Shown one piece after another: positions 16,060 through 24,348 of a stretch of 64,000 nucleotides of DNA. This stretch comes from Pseudomonadota bacterium. Lineage in GTDB: Bacteria > Pseudomonadota > Alphaproteobacteria > UBA828. Position 1 is the stretch's first letter. The number at the start of each line of letters is the position of its first letter. The translations under genes were made by a program, and so were the position numbers. Location of the stretch: the NCBI GenBank assembly GCA_027624955.1, contig JAQBTG010000014.1, positions 19,773 to 83,772 of the forward strand. The letters run 5' to 3'. The notes below the pieces were generated by a model. The model searched no databases. It saw nothing but the letters and a program-made list of their open reading frames with translations, and had not been told where the DNA came from.

Positions 16060-17124
16060 GTGTCGTCGGCGAATAATTTTGCGCCAGGCGCACGAACCAA
16101 TTCGCGAATGTTCGATATGAACGTGCCAACGAAGAAGGCTGTGTCCGAGGCGGAGCGTGGCGATTTGGAGGAGAATCGCGACTTGACCGTCGGCCGTCGG
16201 GTCCTCCAACTGGAGGCCCGTGCCTTGTCTCGTTTGGCAAAGGAATTGGACGCCAATTTTGCCGTCGCGGTGGAAATTCTCGCACGCACCAAAGGGCGGA
16301 TCGTTGTCTCGGGCATGGGCAAAAGCGGCCATATCGGAAGTAAGATTGCTGCAACGCTCGCCTCCACCGGTGCGCCGGCGATCTTCGTGCATCCTGCGGA
16401 GGCAAGCCATGGCGATCTCGGCATGATTACCCGTGACGATGCGCTATTGGCGTTATCCAATTCCGGTGAAACCACCGAATTGAGCGACTTGGTGCATTTT
16501 TCCAAGCGCTTTGAAATCCCGCTAATCGCCATCGTCGGGCGGGCGGGAAGCACGTTGGGCGACCGTGCCGACGTGGCCTTGATTACGGCGGACGAGCCCG
16601 AAGCTGGCACGCTCGGCCTCGCGCCAACAACTTCGACGACGATGACGTTGGCGCTTGGCGACGCTTTGGCAGTGGCGCTGTTCGAACGCAAGCAGTTTTC
16701 CGAAACCGATTTCCATGTATTTCATCCTGGCGGAAAGCTCGGCCAAAGCTTGGTGTGTGTGCGCGATATCATGCACGGCGCGGATGATCTTCCGCTGGTC
16801 GGTGCGGACACGGTTATGGCGGAGGCGCTCATCGTTATGACAGCGAAACGCTTTGGCTGCGTCGGCGTGATCGACGCGGCCGGCGATCTTCTGGGTATCG
16901 TGACCGACGGAGATTTGCGCCGCAATCTTACCGACGACCTGCTCGAGCGGCGGGCATGCGATCTCATGACGGCCAATCCGCAAACAATTCGTGTCGATGC
17001 GCTTGCGGCTGAAGCGGTGCGCGTGATGAACGAGTGCAAGATCACTGGCCTTTTCGTTGCCGATGGCAAAACGCCGGTCGGCATTCTGCATATTCATGAT
17101 TGCCTGCGAGCTGGCATTACATGA
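16060..17124 (+). CDS. kdsD: Arabinose-5-phosphate isomerase (KpsF/GutQ family)
   Basis: Converts ribulose 5-phosphate to arabinose 5-phosphate, the first committed step to KDO for lipopolysaccharide. The protein has an N-terminal SIS sugar-isomerase domain (IVVSGMGKSGHIGSKIAATLASTGAPAIFVHPAEASHGDLGMI, then ALSNSGETTEL), followed by two CBS domains (VCVRDIMHG and RACDLMTANPQTI). Family enzymes are 320-330 residues; the GTG start at 16060 gives 354, so the in-frame ATGs at 16108 or 16117 may be the true start. No start has a good ribosome-binding site. Its stop overlaps lptC by four bases, consistent with an LPS synthesis and export operon. Confidence 0.9.
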   Translation: MSSANNFAPGARTNSRMFDMNVPTKKAVSEAERGDLEENRDLTVGRRVLQLEARALSRLAKELDANFAVAVEILARTKGRIVVSGMGKSGHIGSKIAATLASTGAPAIFVHPAEASHGDLGMITRDDALLALSNSGETTELSDLVHFSKRFEIPLIAIVGRAGSTLGDRADVALITADEPEAGTLGLAPTTSTTMTLALGDALAVALFERKQFSETDFHVFHPGGKLGQSLVCVRDIMHGADDLPLVGADTVMAEALIVMTAKRFGCVGVIDAAGDLLGIVTDGDLRRNLTDDLLERRACDLMTANPQTIRVDALAAEAVRVMNECKITGLFVADGKTPVGILHIHDCLRAGIT

Positions 17125-17852
17125 CCGCAAGTTCGGGAGACGGAGGTGCCTTGCCGCCGACCGACCCACCCCTCGGCCCATTTACCGGCGCGACGGCCAA
17201 CCCGGTCCCCCGCCTCGCCGGCTTGCAGGTGCGAAGCCACAAGGGCGCCGCTGGGCGGACCGTCGGCTACAGCAATTTTGTTGGCTTCATGCGCTATGCG
17301 CTGCCGCTTGGCGCTTTGTTGTTGCTGGGTCTGATCATCGTATGGCCGCTGGCGTCCGGGCGCGAACAAGGCTTTCGCATATTGTTCAGCGATGCGCCTG
17401 ATCTCGATGGCTCGCTGCGCATGGTCAATGCCCGTTACCTCGGCGTGGACGATCAAAACCAGCCCTATACGGTGACCGCCGCCGAAGCGAGCCAGCCGCA
17501 ACCGAACTCGCCGCTGGTGAGTTTGCAGAATATCTCCGCTGATGTGTTCATCGACGATAGCAGCGGCCAATGGCTGTCGCTGACAGCGCATGAGGGGCTG
17601 TATCAGAGCGACGAGCGCTATTTGGATTTGGCCGGCGATGTTTCGATTTTTTCAGATCAGGGCCATGAATTTCACACCGCGCGGGCGCATGTCGATCTTG
17701 CGGCGCGCACCGCCGATGGTGATACGCCGCTGGATGGCCAAGGGCCGCTCGGCCTGCTGCAAGCCGGAAATTTTTTTCTGGATGACAACGCACAAGCTAT
17801 GTTCTTCGGGGGGGGCGTGAGGATGACTGTATTTCCCGGCGGGCGGGGATGA
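17121..17852 (+). CDS. lptC: LPS export ABC transporter periplasmic protein LptC
   Basis: This 243-residue protein is the inner-membrane-anchored subunit that receives LPS from LptBFG and hands it to LptA. A proline-rich cytoplasmic leader of about 50 residues is followed by one membrane segment (MRYALPLGALLLLGLIIVW) and a periplasmic beta-jellyroll with NISADVFIDDSSGQWLSLTA and LDLAGDVSIFSDQGHEFHT. The start at 17121 overlaps the kdsD stop as ATGA. The leader is longer than in E. coli LptC, a common feature of alphaproteobacterial LptC proteins. It is followed after four bases by lptA. Confidence 0.88.
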   Translation: MTASSGDGGALPPTDPPLGPFTGATANPVPRLAGLQVRSHKGAAGRTVGYSNFVGFMRYALPLGALLLLGLIIVWPLASGREQGFRILFSDAPDLDGSLRMVNARYLGVDDQNQPYTVTAAEASQPQPNSPLVSLQNISADVFIDDSSGQWLSLTAHEGLYQSDERYLDLAGDVSIFSDQGHEFHTARAHVDLAARTADGDTPLDGQGPLGLLQAGNFFLDDNAQAMFFGGGVRMTVFPGGRG

Positions 17853-17856
17853 CGGT

Positions 17857-18396
17857 ATGAGAGCTCGATTGGTCCTATCACTGATCTTGGCGGGGTTCGT
17901 CTTCGCCGCCGCTTTCACCCCAGCCGCTGCGCAGCTCGACCAATTGAACGGCAGCCATAACAGCCAGGCGCCGATCGAAATTACTGCCGACACCCTGGAA
18001 GTTCGCCAGACCGAAAACCTGGCGATATTCCGTGGCGATGTCGATGCGATCCAGGGCGACATGTTGCTCAGGGCTGACATGCTTATCGTCCATTACCGCG
18101 CCAACAAAGAGAACCCGGACCAGCAGGGAATATCGCAGATCGATGCCGAAGGTAATGTCTTCGTCTCATCGCCCGACGAGACGGCGCAGGGTGCGCGGGG
18201 CATTTACGATGTCGACAACGAGAAAATTTGGCTGACCGGGCAAGTGGTACTTACGCAGGGCGACAACATCATCCAGGGCGAACAATTGGAGCTCGATTTG
18301 GCGACTGGCCAAAGTAAAGTTCTAAGCGCAACGGCTGTTGATGGCGAGCGCGAGCGGGTGCGTGGGCTGTTTGTGCCGAAAAAGAAAAATAATTAA
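17857..18396 (+). CDS. lptA: LPS transport periplasmic protein LptA
   Basis: This 179-residue protein forms the periplasmic bridge for LPS. A signal peptide (LVLSLILAGFVFAAAFTPAAA) ends near residue 25. The mature protein starts with the OstA-like domain: PIEITADTLEVRQTENLAIFRGDVDAIQGDMLLRAD, followed by repeated short strands (GNVFVSS, GIYDVDNEKIWLTGQVVLTQGDNIIQGEQLELDLATG). The C-terminus is basic and ends in KKKNN. It sits between lptC and lptB in the usual order. Confidence 0.92.
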   Translation: MRARLVLSLILAGFVFAAAFTPAAAQLDQLNGSHNSQAPIEITADTLEVRQTENLAIFRGDVDAIQGDMLLRADMLIVHYRANKENPDQQGISQIDAEGNVFVSSPDETAQGARGIYDVDNEKIWLTGQVVLTQGDNIIQGEQLELDLATGQSKVLSATAVDGERERVRGLFVPKKKNN

Positions 18397-18408
18397 CCAG
18401 TTTGCGCT

Positions 18409-19221
18409 ATGATCAGAGCCAATCCCAACAAAGAGGATTCGGTTATCCAAACTAACAATGGCGGCGCACAGGGCAGAGAGCCGCGACTGGTGGCCGAAAG
18501 CAAGGGGCTGGCCGCGCATAATCTCGGCAAGCGCTTCAAAAAGCGTCCGGTTTTGCGCGATGTGAGCCTTTATGTGCGGCGCGGCGAGGCTGTTGGCCTG
18601 CTCGGTCCGAACGGCGCCGGGAAGACAACATGCTTCTATATTATGACCGGGTTGATTGCTTCCGAGTATGGCTCGGTTCACTTGGACGGCCATGACATTA
18701 CCGATCTCCCGATGTACCGCCGTGCGCGGCTGGGAATCGGCTATTTGCCGCAGGAAGCTTCAATTTTTCGCGGCCTTTCAGTCGAAAACAATATTCGTGC
18801 CGTGTTGGAGGTCGTTGAACCTGTGCGCGAGAAACGCGAGACCCTGTTGGATGAATTGCTCGCCGAATTCTCCATCAGCCATCTTCGCCGGACGCCGGCA
18901 TTGGCGCTTTCAGGCGGTGAGCGCCGGCGCGTGGAAATCGCCCGCGCACTGGCCTCGAAGCCGAGCTTCATGTTGTTGGACGAACCCTTGGCTGGCATCG
19001 ATCCCATCGCCGTGGCGGAAATTCGTGAATTGGTGGCGCATCTCAAGCATCGTGGCATCGGCGTATTGCTGACCGACCATAATGTGCGCGAAACCCTGGG
19101 GATCGTCGACCGTGCCTACATTCTCTATGAAGGCGCCGTTCTGATGGAGGGCAAACCCTCTGATATCGTGAGCAACGAAGAAGTCCGCCGGGTGTATCTG
19201 GGCGACCGATTCCAAATGTAG
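18409..19221 (+). CDS. lptB: LPS export ABC transporter ATP-binding protein LptB
   Basis: This 270-residue ATPase powers LPS extraction with LptF and LptG, whose genes are not in this window. Walker A is GPNGAGKTT (residues 66-74), the signature is LSGGERRRVEIARAL, Walker B is FMLLDEPLAGIDP, and the H-loop is LLTDHNVRETL. The Q-loop region reads IGYLPQEASIFRGLSVENNI, typical of LptB. An N-terminal extension of about 30 residues precedes the ABC domain; a later start is possible. The gene is 12 bases from lptA and 14 bases from rpoN. Confidence 0.95.
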   Translation: MIRANPNKEDSVIQTNNGGAQGREPRLVAESKGLAAHNLGKRFKKRPVLRDVSLYVRRGEAVGLLGPNGAGKTTCFYIMTGLIASEYGSVHLDGHDITDLPMYRRARLGIGYLPQEASIFRGLSVENNIRAVLEVVEPVREKRETLLDELLAEFSISHLRRTPALALSGGERRRVEIARALASKPSFMLLDEPLAGIDPIAVAEIRELVAHLKHRGIGVLLTDHNVRETLGIVDRAYILYEGAVLMEGKPSDIVSNEEVRRVYLGDRFQM

Positions 19222-19235
19222 GGATTGTTGCTCGA

Positions 19236-20786
19236 ATGGCGATGATACCCCGGCTGGAGATGCGGCAGGGCCAGTCACTGGTCATGACGCCGCAATTGCA
19301 GCAGTCGATCAAACTGGTTCAGCTGAACAATATCGAGCTCTCGGCCTTTATTGATGGCGAGCTTGAGAAAAATCCGCTGCTCGAGCGCAAGGACGGCGCG
19401 ATTTCGGAAAGCGAATCCCCCGTGGCGGGCGACGGCGAAGCAGCGAATAGCGACCCGATGGCATCAGATTCAGCATTGGCGCGAAATGCCGACATGCCCG
19501 CGGGCGAGGAACTTGCCGACATTGATTTAAGCTCCGACGATTATTGGTCGGGCGGTGGCGCATCCGGCGGCGCGTCCGGTGGCGTGCCCGGTAGCGAAGC
19601 CGACCAGATGGGGCGGCATGGCGCCTCGTTGCCGGCGCGGGGTGCCGGCTCCGAGACAATGACGGACGGAATCGAACAGGCCGAATCAGCGCCCAGCACC
19701 CTGCGCGAACATCTCCTGGCCCAACTCGGCATCGAAATTTCCCAACCTTCCGACAAGCTGATCGGCAGCGCGCTCATCGATCTGGTCGACGATGCCGGCT
19801 ATCTCGTGGGCGATCTCGGCGCTGTGGCCGCACGTTTCGACTGCGCGCCGGAGCGCATCGAATCCGTATTGAGCATATTGCACGGCTTTGATCCGCCCGG
19901 CGTCTTAGCCCGCGATCTCGGCGAATGCTTGGCCATTCAGCTACGCGACGTCGGACGCTTCGACCCGGCCATGGCCGCGCTGATCGAGAATCTCGATCGC
20001 TTGGCGGCCGGCGACGCGACCGGTTTAATGAAATTATGCGGCGTGGATGAAGAAGATTTGGCCGACATGGTGGCCGAGATCAAGCGCCTCAATCCCAAGC
20101 CCGGCGCGGCCTTCGATCATCACATCGCGCAAACCATTGTGCCCGACGTATTTGTCCGTCCAACGCCCGGCGGTGGCTGGAGCGTGGAACTCAATACCGA
20201 GACCTTGCCGCGCGTCATGATCGACAATCGCTACCATGTCGAGTTGCGCGACTGCGCGACCGACAGCGCGGCGCGCAGCTTTATTTCAAATTGCTATCAA
20301 GATGCGAATTGGCTGGTGCGCGCGCTCGATCAGCGCGCTCGGACGATTTTAAAAGTCGCCACCGAGTTGGTGCGCCAACAGGAAGCGTTCTTTACCCACG
20401 GCGTGCAGCAGTTGCGGCCGCTCACATTGAGCATGGTTGCCGAGATTGTCGGCGTGCATGAAAGCACGGTCAGCCGCGTCAGCAACAATAAGTATATCGG
20501 CACGCCGCGCGGCACCTACGAAATCAAATTTTTCTTTTCCGCCAGCCTGGCCAGCAGCGCCGGTGGCGCGGCGCATTCCAGCGAGGCGGTGCGTCATCGC
20601 GTGCGCGAGTTGATTGCCGGCGAGACCGGCGCCAACGTCTTATCGGACGACCGAATCGCCGAAATTCTCAACCAATCCGGAGTCGATATCGCGCGCCGGA
20701 CGGTGGCTAAGTACCGCGACGCGATGCACATCCCTTCGTCGCAACGGCGCCGCAGGGAATTGGCCAAAGCGGCCCGTGGATTATGA
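19236..20786 (+). CDS. rpoN: RNA polymerase sigma-54 factor
   Basis: This 516-residue alternative sigma factor recognises -24/-12 promoters and needs AAA+ activators. Region I is the Gln/Leu-rich start (QSLVMTPQLQQSIKLVQLNNIEL), needed for activator response. It is followed by an acidic, Gly/Ser-rich linker (residues about 50-145), the core-binding domain, the HTH (LSMVAEIVGVHESTVSRVSNNKYI) and the C-terminal RpoN box ARRTVAKYR that reads the -24 element. Every functional region is present. A 7-base inverted repeat (GGATTAT-GAT-ATAATCC) overlaps the stop codon. Confidence 0.96.
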   Translation: MAMIPRLEMRQGQSLVMTPQLQQSIKLVQLNNIELSAFIDGELEKNPLLERKDGAISESESPVAGDGEAANSDPMASDSALARNADMPAGEELADIDLSSDDYWSGGGASGGASGGVPGSEADQMGRHGASLPARGAGSETMTDGIEQAESAPSTLREHLLAQLGIEISQPSDKLIGSALIDLVDDAGYLVGDLGAVAARFDCAPERIESVLSILHGFDPPGVLARDLGECLAIQLRDVGRFDPAMAALIENLDRLAAGDATGLMKLCGVDEEDLADMVAEIKRLNPKPGAAFDHHIAQTIVPDVFVRPTPGGGWSVELNTETLPRVMIDNRYHVELRDCATDSAARSFISNCYQDANWLVRALDQRARTILKVATELVRQQEAFFTHGVQQLRPLTLSMVAEIVGVHESTVSRVSNNKYIGTPRGTYEIKFFFSASLASSAGGAAHSSEAVRHRVRELIAGETGANVLSDDRIAEILNQSGVDIARRTVAKYRDAMHIPSSQRRRRELAKAARGL

Positions 20787-20864
20787 TATAATCCATTGAG
20801 ATACCTACAAAATGTCCGAAATATCGGGCCTCCGGCAGGCTCTGGCGAGCCTCTGGCGCGCCTA

Positions 20865-20893
20865 TTGACTCGCTTCGGGCGCGGAACTATGTT
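20865..20893 (+). promoter_or_regulatory. Predicted promoter of hpf-ptsN
   Basis: TTGACT (20865-20870) and TATGTT (20888-20893) are 17 bases apart and lie about 80 bases before the hpf start. This is a good housekeeping-type match for a GC-rich genome. Two direct copies of an 11-base unit (CTCTGGCGAGC, CTCTGGCGCGC) at 20840-20861 lie just upstream and may be a regulator site. Confidence 0.5.
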
Positions 20894-20972
20894 GCTGCCG
20901 CCTTCAGACCCGGAGCGGTCAGTCGAATAATTCGATCACATGCGCGCCGGGTCGCGTGAAGGGATTTTAGCC

Positions 20973-21572
20973 ATGCAGTTAACCGTCAAGGGCCGACATG
21001 TCCGGGTCAGTGATCGCCTGCGCGAACATGTGCGCGAGCGTCTCGATTCCGCGATCAGCAAGTATTTTACCACCGCGATCGATGCGCACGTGGTGTTCGA
21101 AAGCGGCAAAAGAAACTTCGAGACCCAAATCACCGTTCATGTCGGTTCGGGCATCACGCTGCAGGGCCAGGGCGAAGCGGATGAGATATTCGCATGCTTC
21201 GATATCGCCGCCGCGCGGGTTGAAAAGCGCCTGCGGCGGTACAAGCGCCGTCTGCGCGATCATCACCGTGGCCGGAGCCGGAGCGTGGATGTGGCGGCGG
21301 TTTTCGCTCAGCAATATGTGATTGCGGCCGAATCGGAGCTGGAACATGACGATGAAAGCGCTGAGCCCGAAGGTTTGTCGCCCGTTATCGTCGCTGAGAC
21401 CTCGACCGAGATCGCCGAATTGACGGTCAGCGAGGCGGTCATGCGGATGGATTTGGCGGAATTGCCGGTGCTGATATTTTTCAATCGTAGCCATGGCGCC
21501 ATGAATGTGGTGTATCGCCGGCCCGACGGAAATATCGGCTGGATTGATCCGCAGATTTCGACAGCCGAATAG
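20973..21572 (+). CDS. hpf: Ribosome hibernation promoting factor, long form
   Basis: This 199-residue protein binds the 30S subunit and dimerises 70S ribosomes into inactive 100S particles under starvation. The N-terminal domain (MQLTVKGRHVRVSDRLREHVRERLDSAISKYF) is the S30AE fold. The C-terminal domain (LPVLIFFNRSHGAMNVVYRRPDGNIGWIDP) is the dimerisation module of the long form. The linker is acidic. The start at 20973 is preceded by AAGGGA; the frame begins earlier at 20940. The gene sits between rpoN and ptsN, as in many proteobacteria. Confidence 0.93.
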   Translation: MQLTVKGRHVRVSDRLREHVRERLDSAISKYFTTAIDAHVVFESGKRNFETQITVHVGSGITLQGQGEADEIFACFDIAAARVEKRLRRYKRRLRDHHRGRSRSVDVAAVFAQQYVIAAESELEHDDESAEPEGLSPVIVAETSTEIAELTVSEAVMRMDLAELPVLIFFNRSHGAMNVVYRRPDGNIGWIDPQISTAE

Positions 21573-21590
21573 CGCGCCGGAGGCGCAAGC

Positions 21591-22055
21591 ATGGAAATAA
21601 CGGATATCCTGTCGTTGCAGGGCGTGCTCGCCAATCTCAAGGCGGGCAGCAAAAAACAGCTGCTGCAGGAATTGGCCGCCGTGGCCGCCAAGGAGACCGG
21701 CATTCACGAGCGCACAATCTTTGACGTGCTCTTGGAGCGCGAGCGTCTGGGCTCGACCGGCGTCGGCAAAGGCATCGCGATTCCGCACGGCAAACTCGGC
21801 GATATCAATCGGCTTTACGGTGTGTTCGCGCGATTGCCCGCAGCGGTCGATTTCGAGGCGATCGATGAACAGCCAGTCGATTTAATCTTCTTGCTGCTCG
21901 CGCCCGAAGGCGCCGGCGCTGATCATCTGAAGGCCCTAGCACGCATTTCGCGGCTGTTGCGCGATGATGATGTGTGCACCCGCCTGCGCGGATCGGAGCA
22001 TGCTGAAGCACTTTTCGCGCTGCTCACCCAAACTGCCGAGGCGTCCGCCGCTTGA
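21591..22055 (+). CDS. ptsN: PTS nitrogen regulatory protein EIIA(Ntr)
   Basis: This 154-residue protein is the terminal phosphate acceptor of the nitrogen PTS. It acts as a regulator (potassium, nitrogen and carbon responses) rather than in sugar uptake. The phospho-acceptor His66 lies in GIAIPHGKL, the family motif. The fold starts with ITDILSLQGVLANLKAGSKKQLLQELAAVAA. All upstream phosphocarriers (HPr at 24043, Enzyme I at 24338) are encoded within 3 kb, so the relay is complete in this window. Confidence 0.95.
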   Translation: MEITDILSLQGVLANLKAGSKKQLLQELAAVAAKETGIHERTIFDVLLERERLGSTGVGKGIAIPHGKLGDINRLYGVFARLPAAVDFEAIDEQPVDLIFLLLAPEGAGADHLKALARISRLLRDDDVCTRLRGSEHAEALFALLTQTAEASAA

Positions 22056-22109
22056 TCCGTCGTTACACGGATTGACAGCACGCTGGCGGCGTTTCACTTT
22101 GTCGGCAAC

Positions 22110-22574
22110 ATGCAAATCAGCCACGCAACCTGTGTTGCGCTGGCGGGCCAGGGCGTGCTGCTGCGGGGGCCCTCCGGCGCTGGAAAATCGGATTTGGCGC
22201 TGCGCCTGATCGATGGCGGCGGCGCGCTCGTCGCTGACGATCAAGTGCTCTGCCAGCCTGAAGACGGTACCCTGTTTGCCGCGCCGCCACCGGCGCTTGC
22301 GGGGCTGATCGAAATTCGCGGAATTGGCCTGATGCAGCTGCACTATCTGCCACGCGTGGCGCTTGTGCTGGTCGCCGATCTCGTCCCTGCCGATCAGATC
22401 GAACGCTTGCCGCCGCCCGCGCGCTGCACCATCGAAGGCATTGAATTGCCGCGCATCGCCGTGATGCCGTTCGAGGCGTCGGCGCCGGCTAAACTCCGCA
22501 TGACATGCGCGATGCTGGCCCGCGGTGAGGCGTTGGTCGAAGACCTGGCGCCGCGCCTGGCGAGGCCGGCATGA
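22110..22574 (+). CDS. hprK: HPr kinase/phosphorylase, short alphaproteobacterial form
   Basis: The 154-residue protein contains only the C-terminal catalytic domain of HprK; the N-terminal regulatory domain of Gram-positive enzymes is absent, as is usual in alphaproteobacteria. The P-loop is GPSGAGKSD (residues 20-28), ALVADDQV supplies the acidic pair, and IEIRGIGLMQL is the HprK signature. It should phosphorylate a serine on HPr, and Ser59 of the HPr encoded at 24043 is in the right place. The stop overlaps rapZ by four bases. No chvG/chvI-like two-component genes lie upstream, where they are often found in rhizobia. Confidence 0.92.
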   Translation: MQISHATCVALAGQGVLLRGPSGAGKSDLALRLIDGGGALVADDQVLCQPEDGTLFAAPPPALAGLIEIRGIGLMQLHYLPRVALVLVADLVPADQIERLPPPARCTIEGIELPRIAVMPFEASAPAKLRMTCAMLARGEALVEDLAPRLARPA

Positions 22575-23524
22575 GCGCCACAGCCGCCACAGCGCCGCCG
22601 CGCCGCCGCCTTTTGCTGGTCACTGGAATGTCGGGCGCCGGCAAGAGCACGGCGCTGAAAGTGCTTGAAGACAGTGGCTATGAAGTGGTCGACAATTTGC
22701 CGTTGTCGCTGCTTTCCAATCTCGTCCGCCCAATGGATTCGGCGCCTGAAGACGCACCCGGAGAGGCACCTGCCGCCCCGCTCAACAGGCCACTGGCGCT
22801 GTGTGTGGATGTGCGCACCAGGCAGTTCGACCTGGAGCATTTTGAGCATGATATCGCGCCTTTGCTGGACCGCGACGATGTGGAGGTCACGCTGCTGTTC
22901 CTCGACGGCGACGACGAAGCCTTGCGCCGCCGCTTTACCGAATCTCGACGGCCCCATCCGCTGGCCGCAGATCGCCCGGTTATCGACGGCATCCGGCGCG
23001 AGCGCGAGCGCCTCGATTGGCTGCGCCGCCGCGCCGATTTGACGATCAATACGACTGAACTCAGCATCCGCGATTTGCGCCGCCTGTTGGTGGGCCATTT
23101 CGCGCCGGCCCGCCAGCCTGAACTCAGCGTCTTTGTGATGTCGTTTTCCTATCCGCGCGGCCTGCCGGCGGATGCGGATTTGGTGTTCGACGTGCGCTTC
23201 CTGTCCAACCCGCATTATCAGGACAATCTCCGTCCCCTGAGCGGCCTGGATTTGGCCGTCGGCAGGCATATCGAGGCGGACTCGGCCTACGCCACGTTTT
23301 TTGCTAGTCTGAAGAACATGCTGATATCGCTCTTGCCCGCCTATGAGCGTGAGGGTAAGTCCTATCTGACGATTGCGGTGGGTTGCACGGGAGGGCGTCA
23401 CCGCTCTGTATTCGTCGCCGAACGCGTCGCCGAAGCGCTCAAGAAATCCGGCCGCCAAGTCGGCGTCCGCCACCGCGATCTGGAAGGCGGCCCGCAGCCG
23501 ACGGAAACGGGATCGGGCGTTTAG
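22571..23524 (+). CDS. rapZ: RNase adapter / nucleotide-binding protein RapZ
   Basis: This 317-residue protein of the RapZ (YvcJ) family has its P-loop near the N-terminus, GMSGAGKST (residues 19-27). Other family landmarks are YEVVDNLPLSLL, DVRTRQF, HPLAADRPVIDGIRRERERL, MSFSYPRGLPADADLVFDVRFLSNPHY and the C-terminal IAVGCTGGRHRSVFVAE. In enterobacteria RapZ guides RNase E to GlmZ RNA to control glucosamine-6-phosphate synthase; whether that holds in alphaproteobacteria is not known. Translational coupling to hprK (ATGA) suggests a link with PTS signalling. Confidence 0.94.
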   Translation: MSATAATAPPRRRLLLVTGMSGAGKSTALKVLEDSGYEVVDNLPLSLLSNLVRPMDSAPEDAPGEAPAAPLNRPLALCVDVRTRQFDLEHFEHDIAPLLDRDDVEVTLLFLDGDDEALRRRFTESRRPHPLAADRPVIDGIRRERERLDWLRRRADLTINTTELSIRDLRRLLVGHFAPARQPELSVFVMSFSYPRGLPADADLVFDVRFLSNPHYQDNLRPLSGLDLAVGRHIEADSAYATFFASLKNMLISLLPAYEREGKSYLTIAVGCTGGRHRSVFVAERVAEALKKSGRQVGVRHRDLEGGPQPTETGSGV

Positions 23525-23612
23525 CACGGCGCGGCGCTCTAATTGAGGGAAGCGACCGTTCGCGCGGATCTGAAACGTAGCGCGCGCGGTATGAAATTGT
23601 CTGGGGGAAGAA

Positions 23613-24020
23613 ATGATCGGGCTGGTGTTGGTAACCCACGGCCGTTTGGCTGAGGAATTTGTCGCCGCGACGGAACATGTGGTCGGCCGCCAGCCGAACA
23701 CGCGCGCCGTTTGTATTGGCGCCGATGACGATATGGAAGTCCGGCGTAAGGATATCCTGGCCGCCATCAGCGAAGTCGATGATGGCCATGGCGTTATCCT
23801 GCTGACAGATATGTTCGGCGGCACCCCGTCTAATCTCGCCATCTCGGTGATGGATCAGGCGAAGGTGGAGGTCATCGCCGGGATGAACTTGCCGATGCTG
23901 ATCAAGCTGGCCAGCGTCCGCGGCGAGAATAATTTGTCCGAAGCCGTCGCTCTGGCTCAGGAGGCCGGGCGAAAATATATCAACGTGGCGAGCAGCCTGT
24001 TGGAGGGGGAAAAGCAGTGA
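23613..24020 (+). CDS. PTS EIIA component, mannose family
   Basis: 135 residues forming a single EIIA(Man) domain. His9 in LVLVTHGRLAEEF is the phosphorylation site. LLTDMFGGTPSNLAI and MNLPMLIKLA are the other family signatures. No IIB, IIC or IID genes follow, so it is not a sugar transporter part. In alphaproteobacteria this orphan EIIA accompanies HPr and Enzyme I as a regulatory relay. A GGGGGAAG-type ribosome-binding site precedes the ATG. Confidence 0.92.
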   Translation: MIGLVLVTHGRLAEEFVAATEHVVGRQPNTRAVCIGADDDMEVRRKDILAAISEVDDGHGVILLTDMFGGTPSNLAISVMDQAKVEVIAGMNLPMLIKLASVRGENNLSEAVALAQEAGRKYINVASSLLEGEKQ

Positions 24021-24042
24021 ACGCCTTGGCGCCGGCCGGCTC

Positions 24043-24348
24043 ATGAGCAGTCACGGCGAAGGCGCGCAGGCGCCTGGCGAATTCGAACGGCGTACCTGTC
24101 TGATTGCCAACCGCTTGGGCTTGCACGCCCGCGCCGCGGCAAAGTTCGTGCGTATGGCGGGTGCCTTCGATGCCGAAGTCTGGGTCATTCGCAATGGCAA
24201 CCGGGTCTCCGGCACCTCGATTCTTGGCTTGATGATGCTGGCCGCGGCGCCGGGAACTGAAATTACGCTGGAAGCTAGAGGTCGTGAGACCGCAGAGATT
24301 CTCGCGGCATTGCTCAAATTGGTAGACGATAAATTCGATGAAGATTGA
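24043..24348 (+). CDS. ptsH: HPr-family phosphocarrier protein
   Basis: 101 residues. His28 in NRLGLHARAAAKFVRMA is the phosphate carrier, filled by Enzyme I and emptied onto the EIIA proteins. Ser59 (SGTSILGLMMLAA) is the residue that HprK would modify. The protein is slightly longer than the usual 85-90 residues because of an N-terminal extension (SSHGEGAQAPGEFE). It overlaps the Enzyme I start by 11 bases. Confidence 0.93.
   Translation: MSSHGEGAQAPGEFERRTCLIANRLGLHARAAAKFVRMAGAFDAEVWVIRNGNRVSGTSILGLMMLAAAPGTEITLEARGRETAEILAALLKLVDDKFDED

Noticed and set aside
20854..20869. Sigma-54-like promoter TGGCGCG-N4-TTGAC after rpoN
   Set aside because: The invariant C of the -12 GC element is replaced by A; the same bases form the -35 of a better sigma-70-type promoter.
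22394..23842. 482-codon minus-strand frame across hprK, rapZ and EIIA
   Set aside because: Opposes three well-supported genes and shows only low-complexity Arg/Ala/His sequence.
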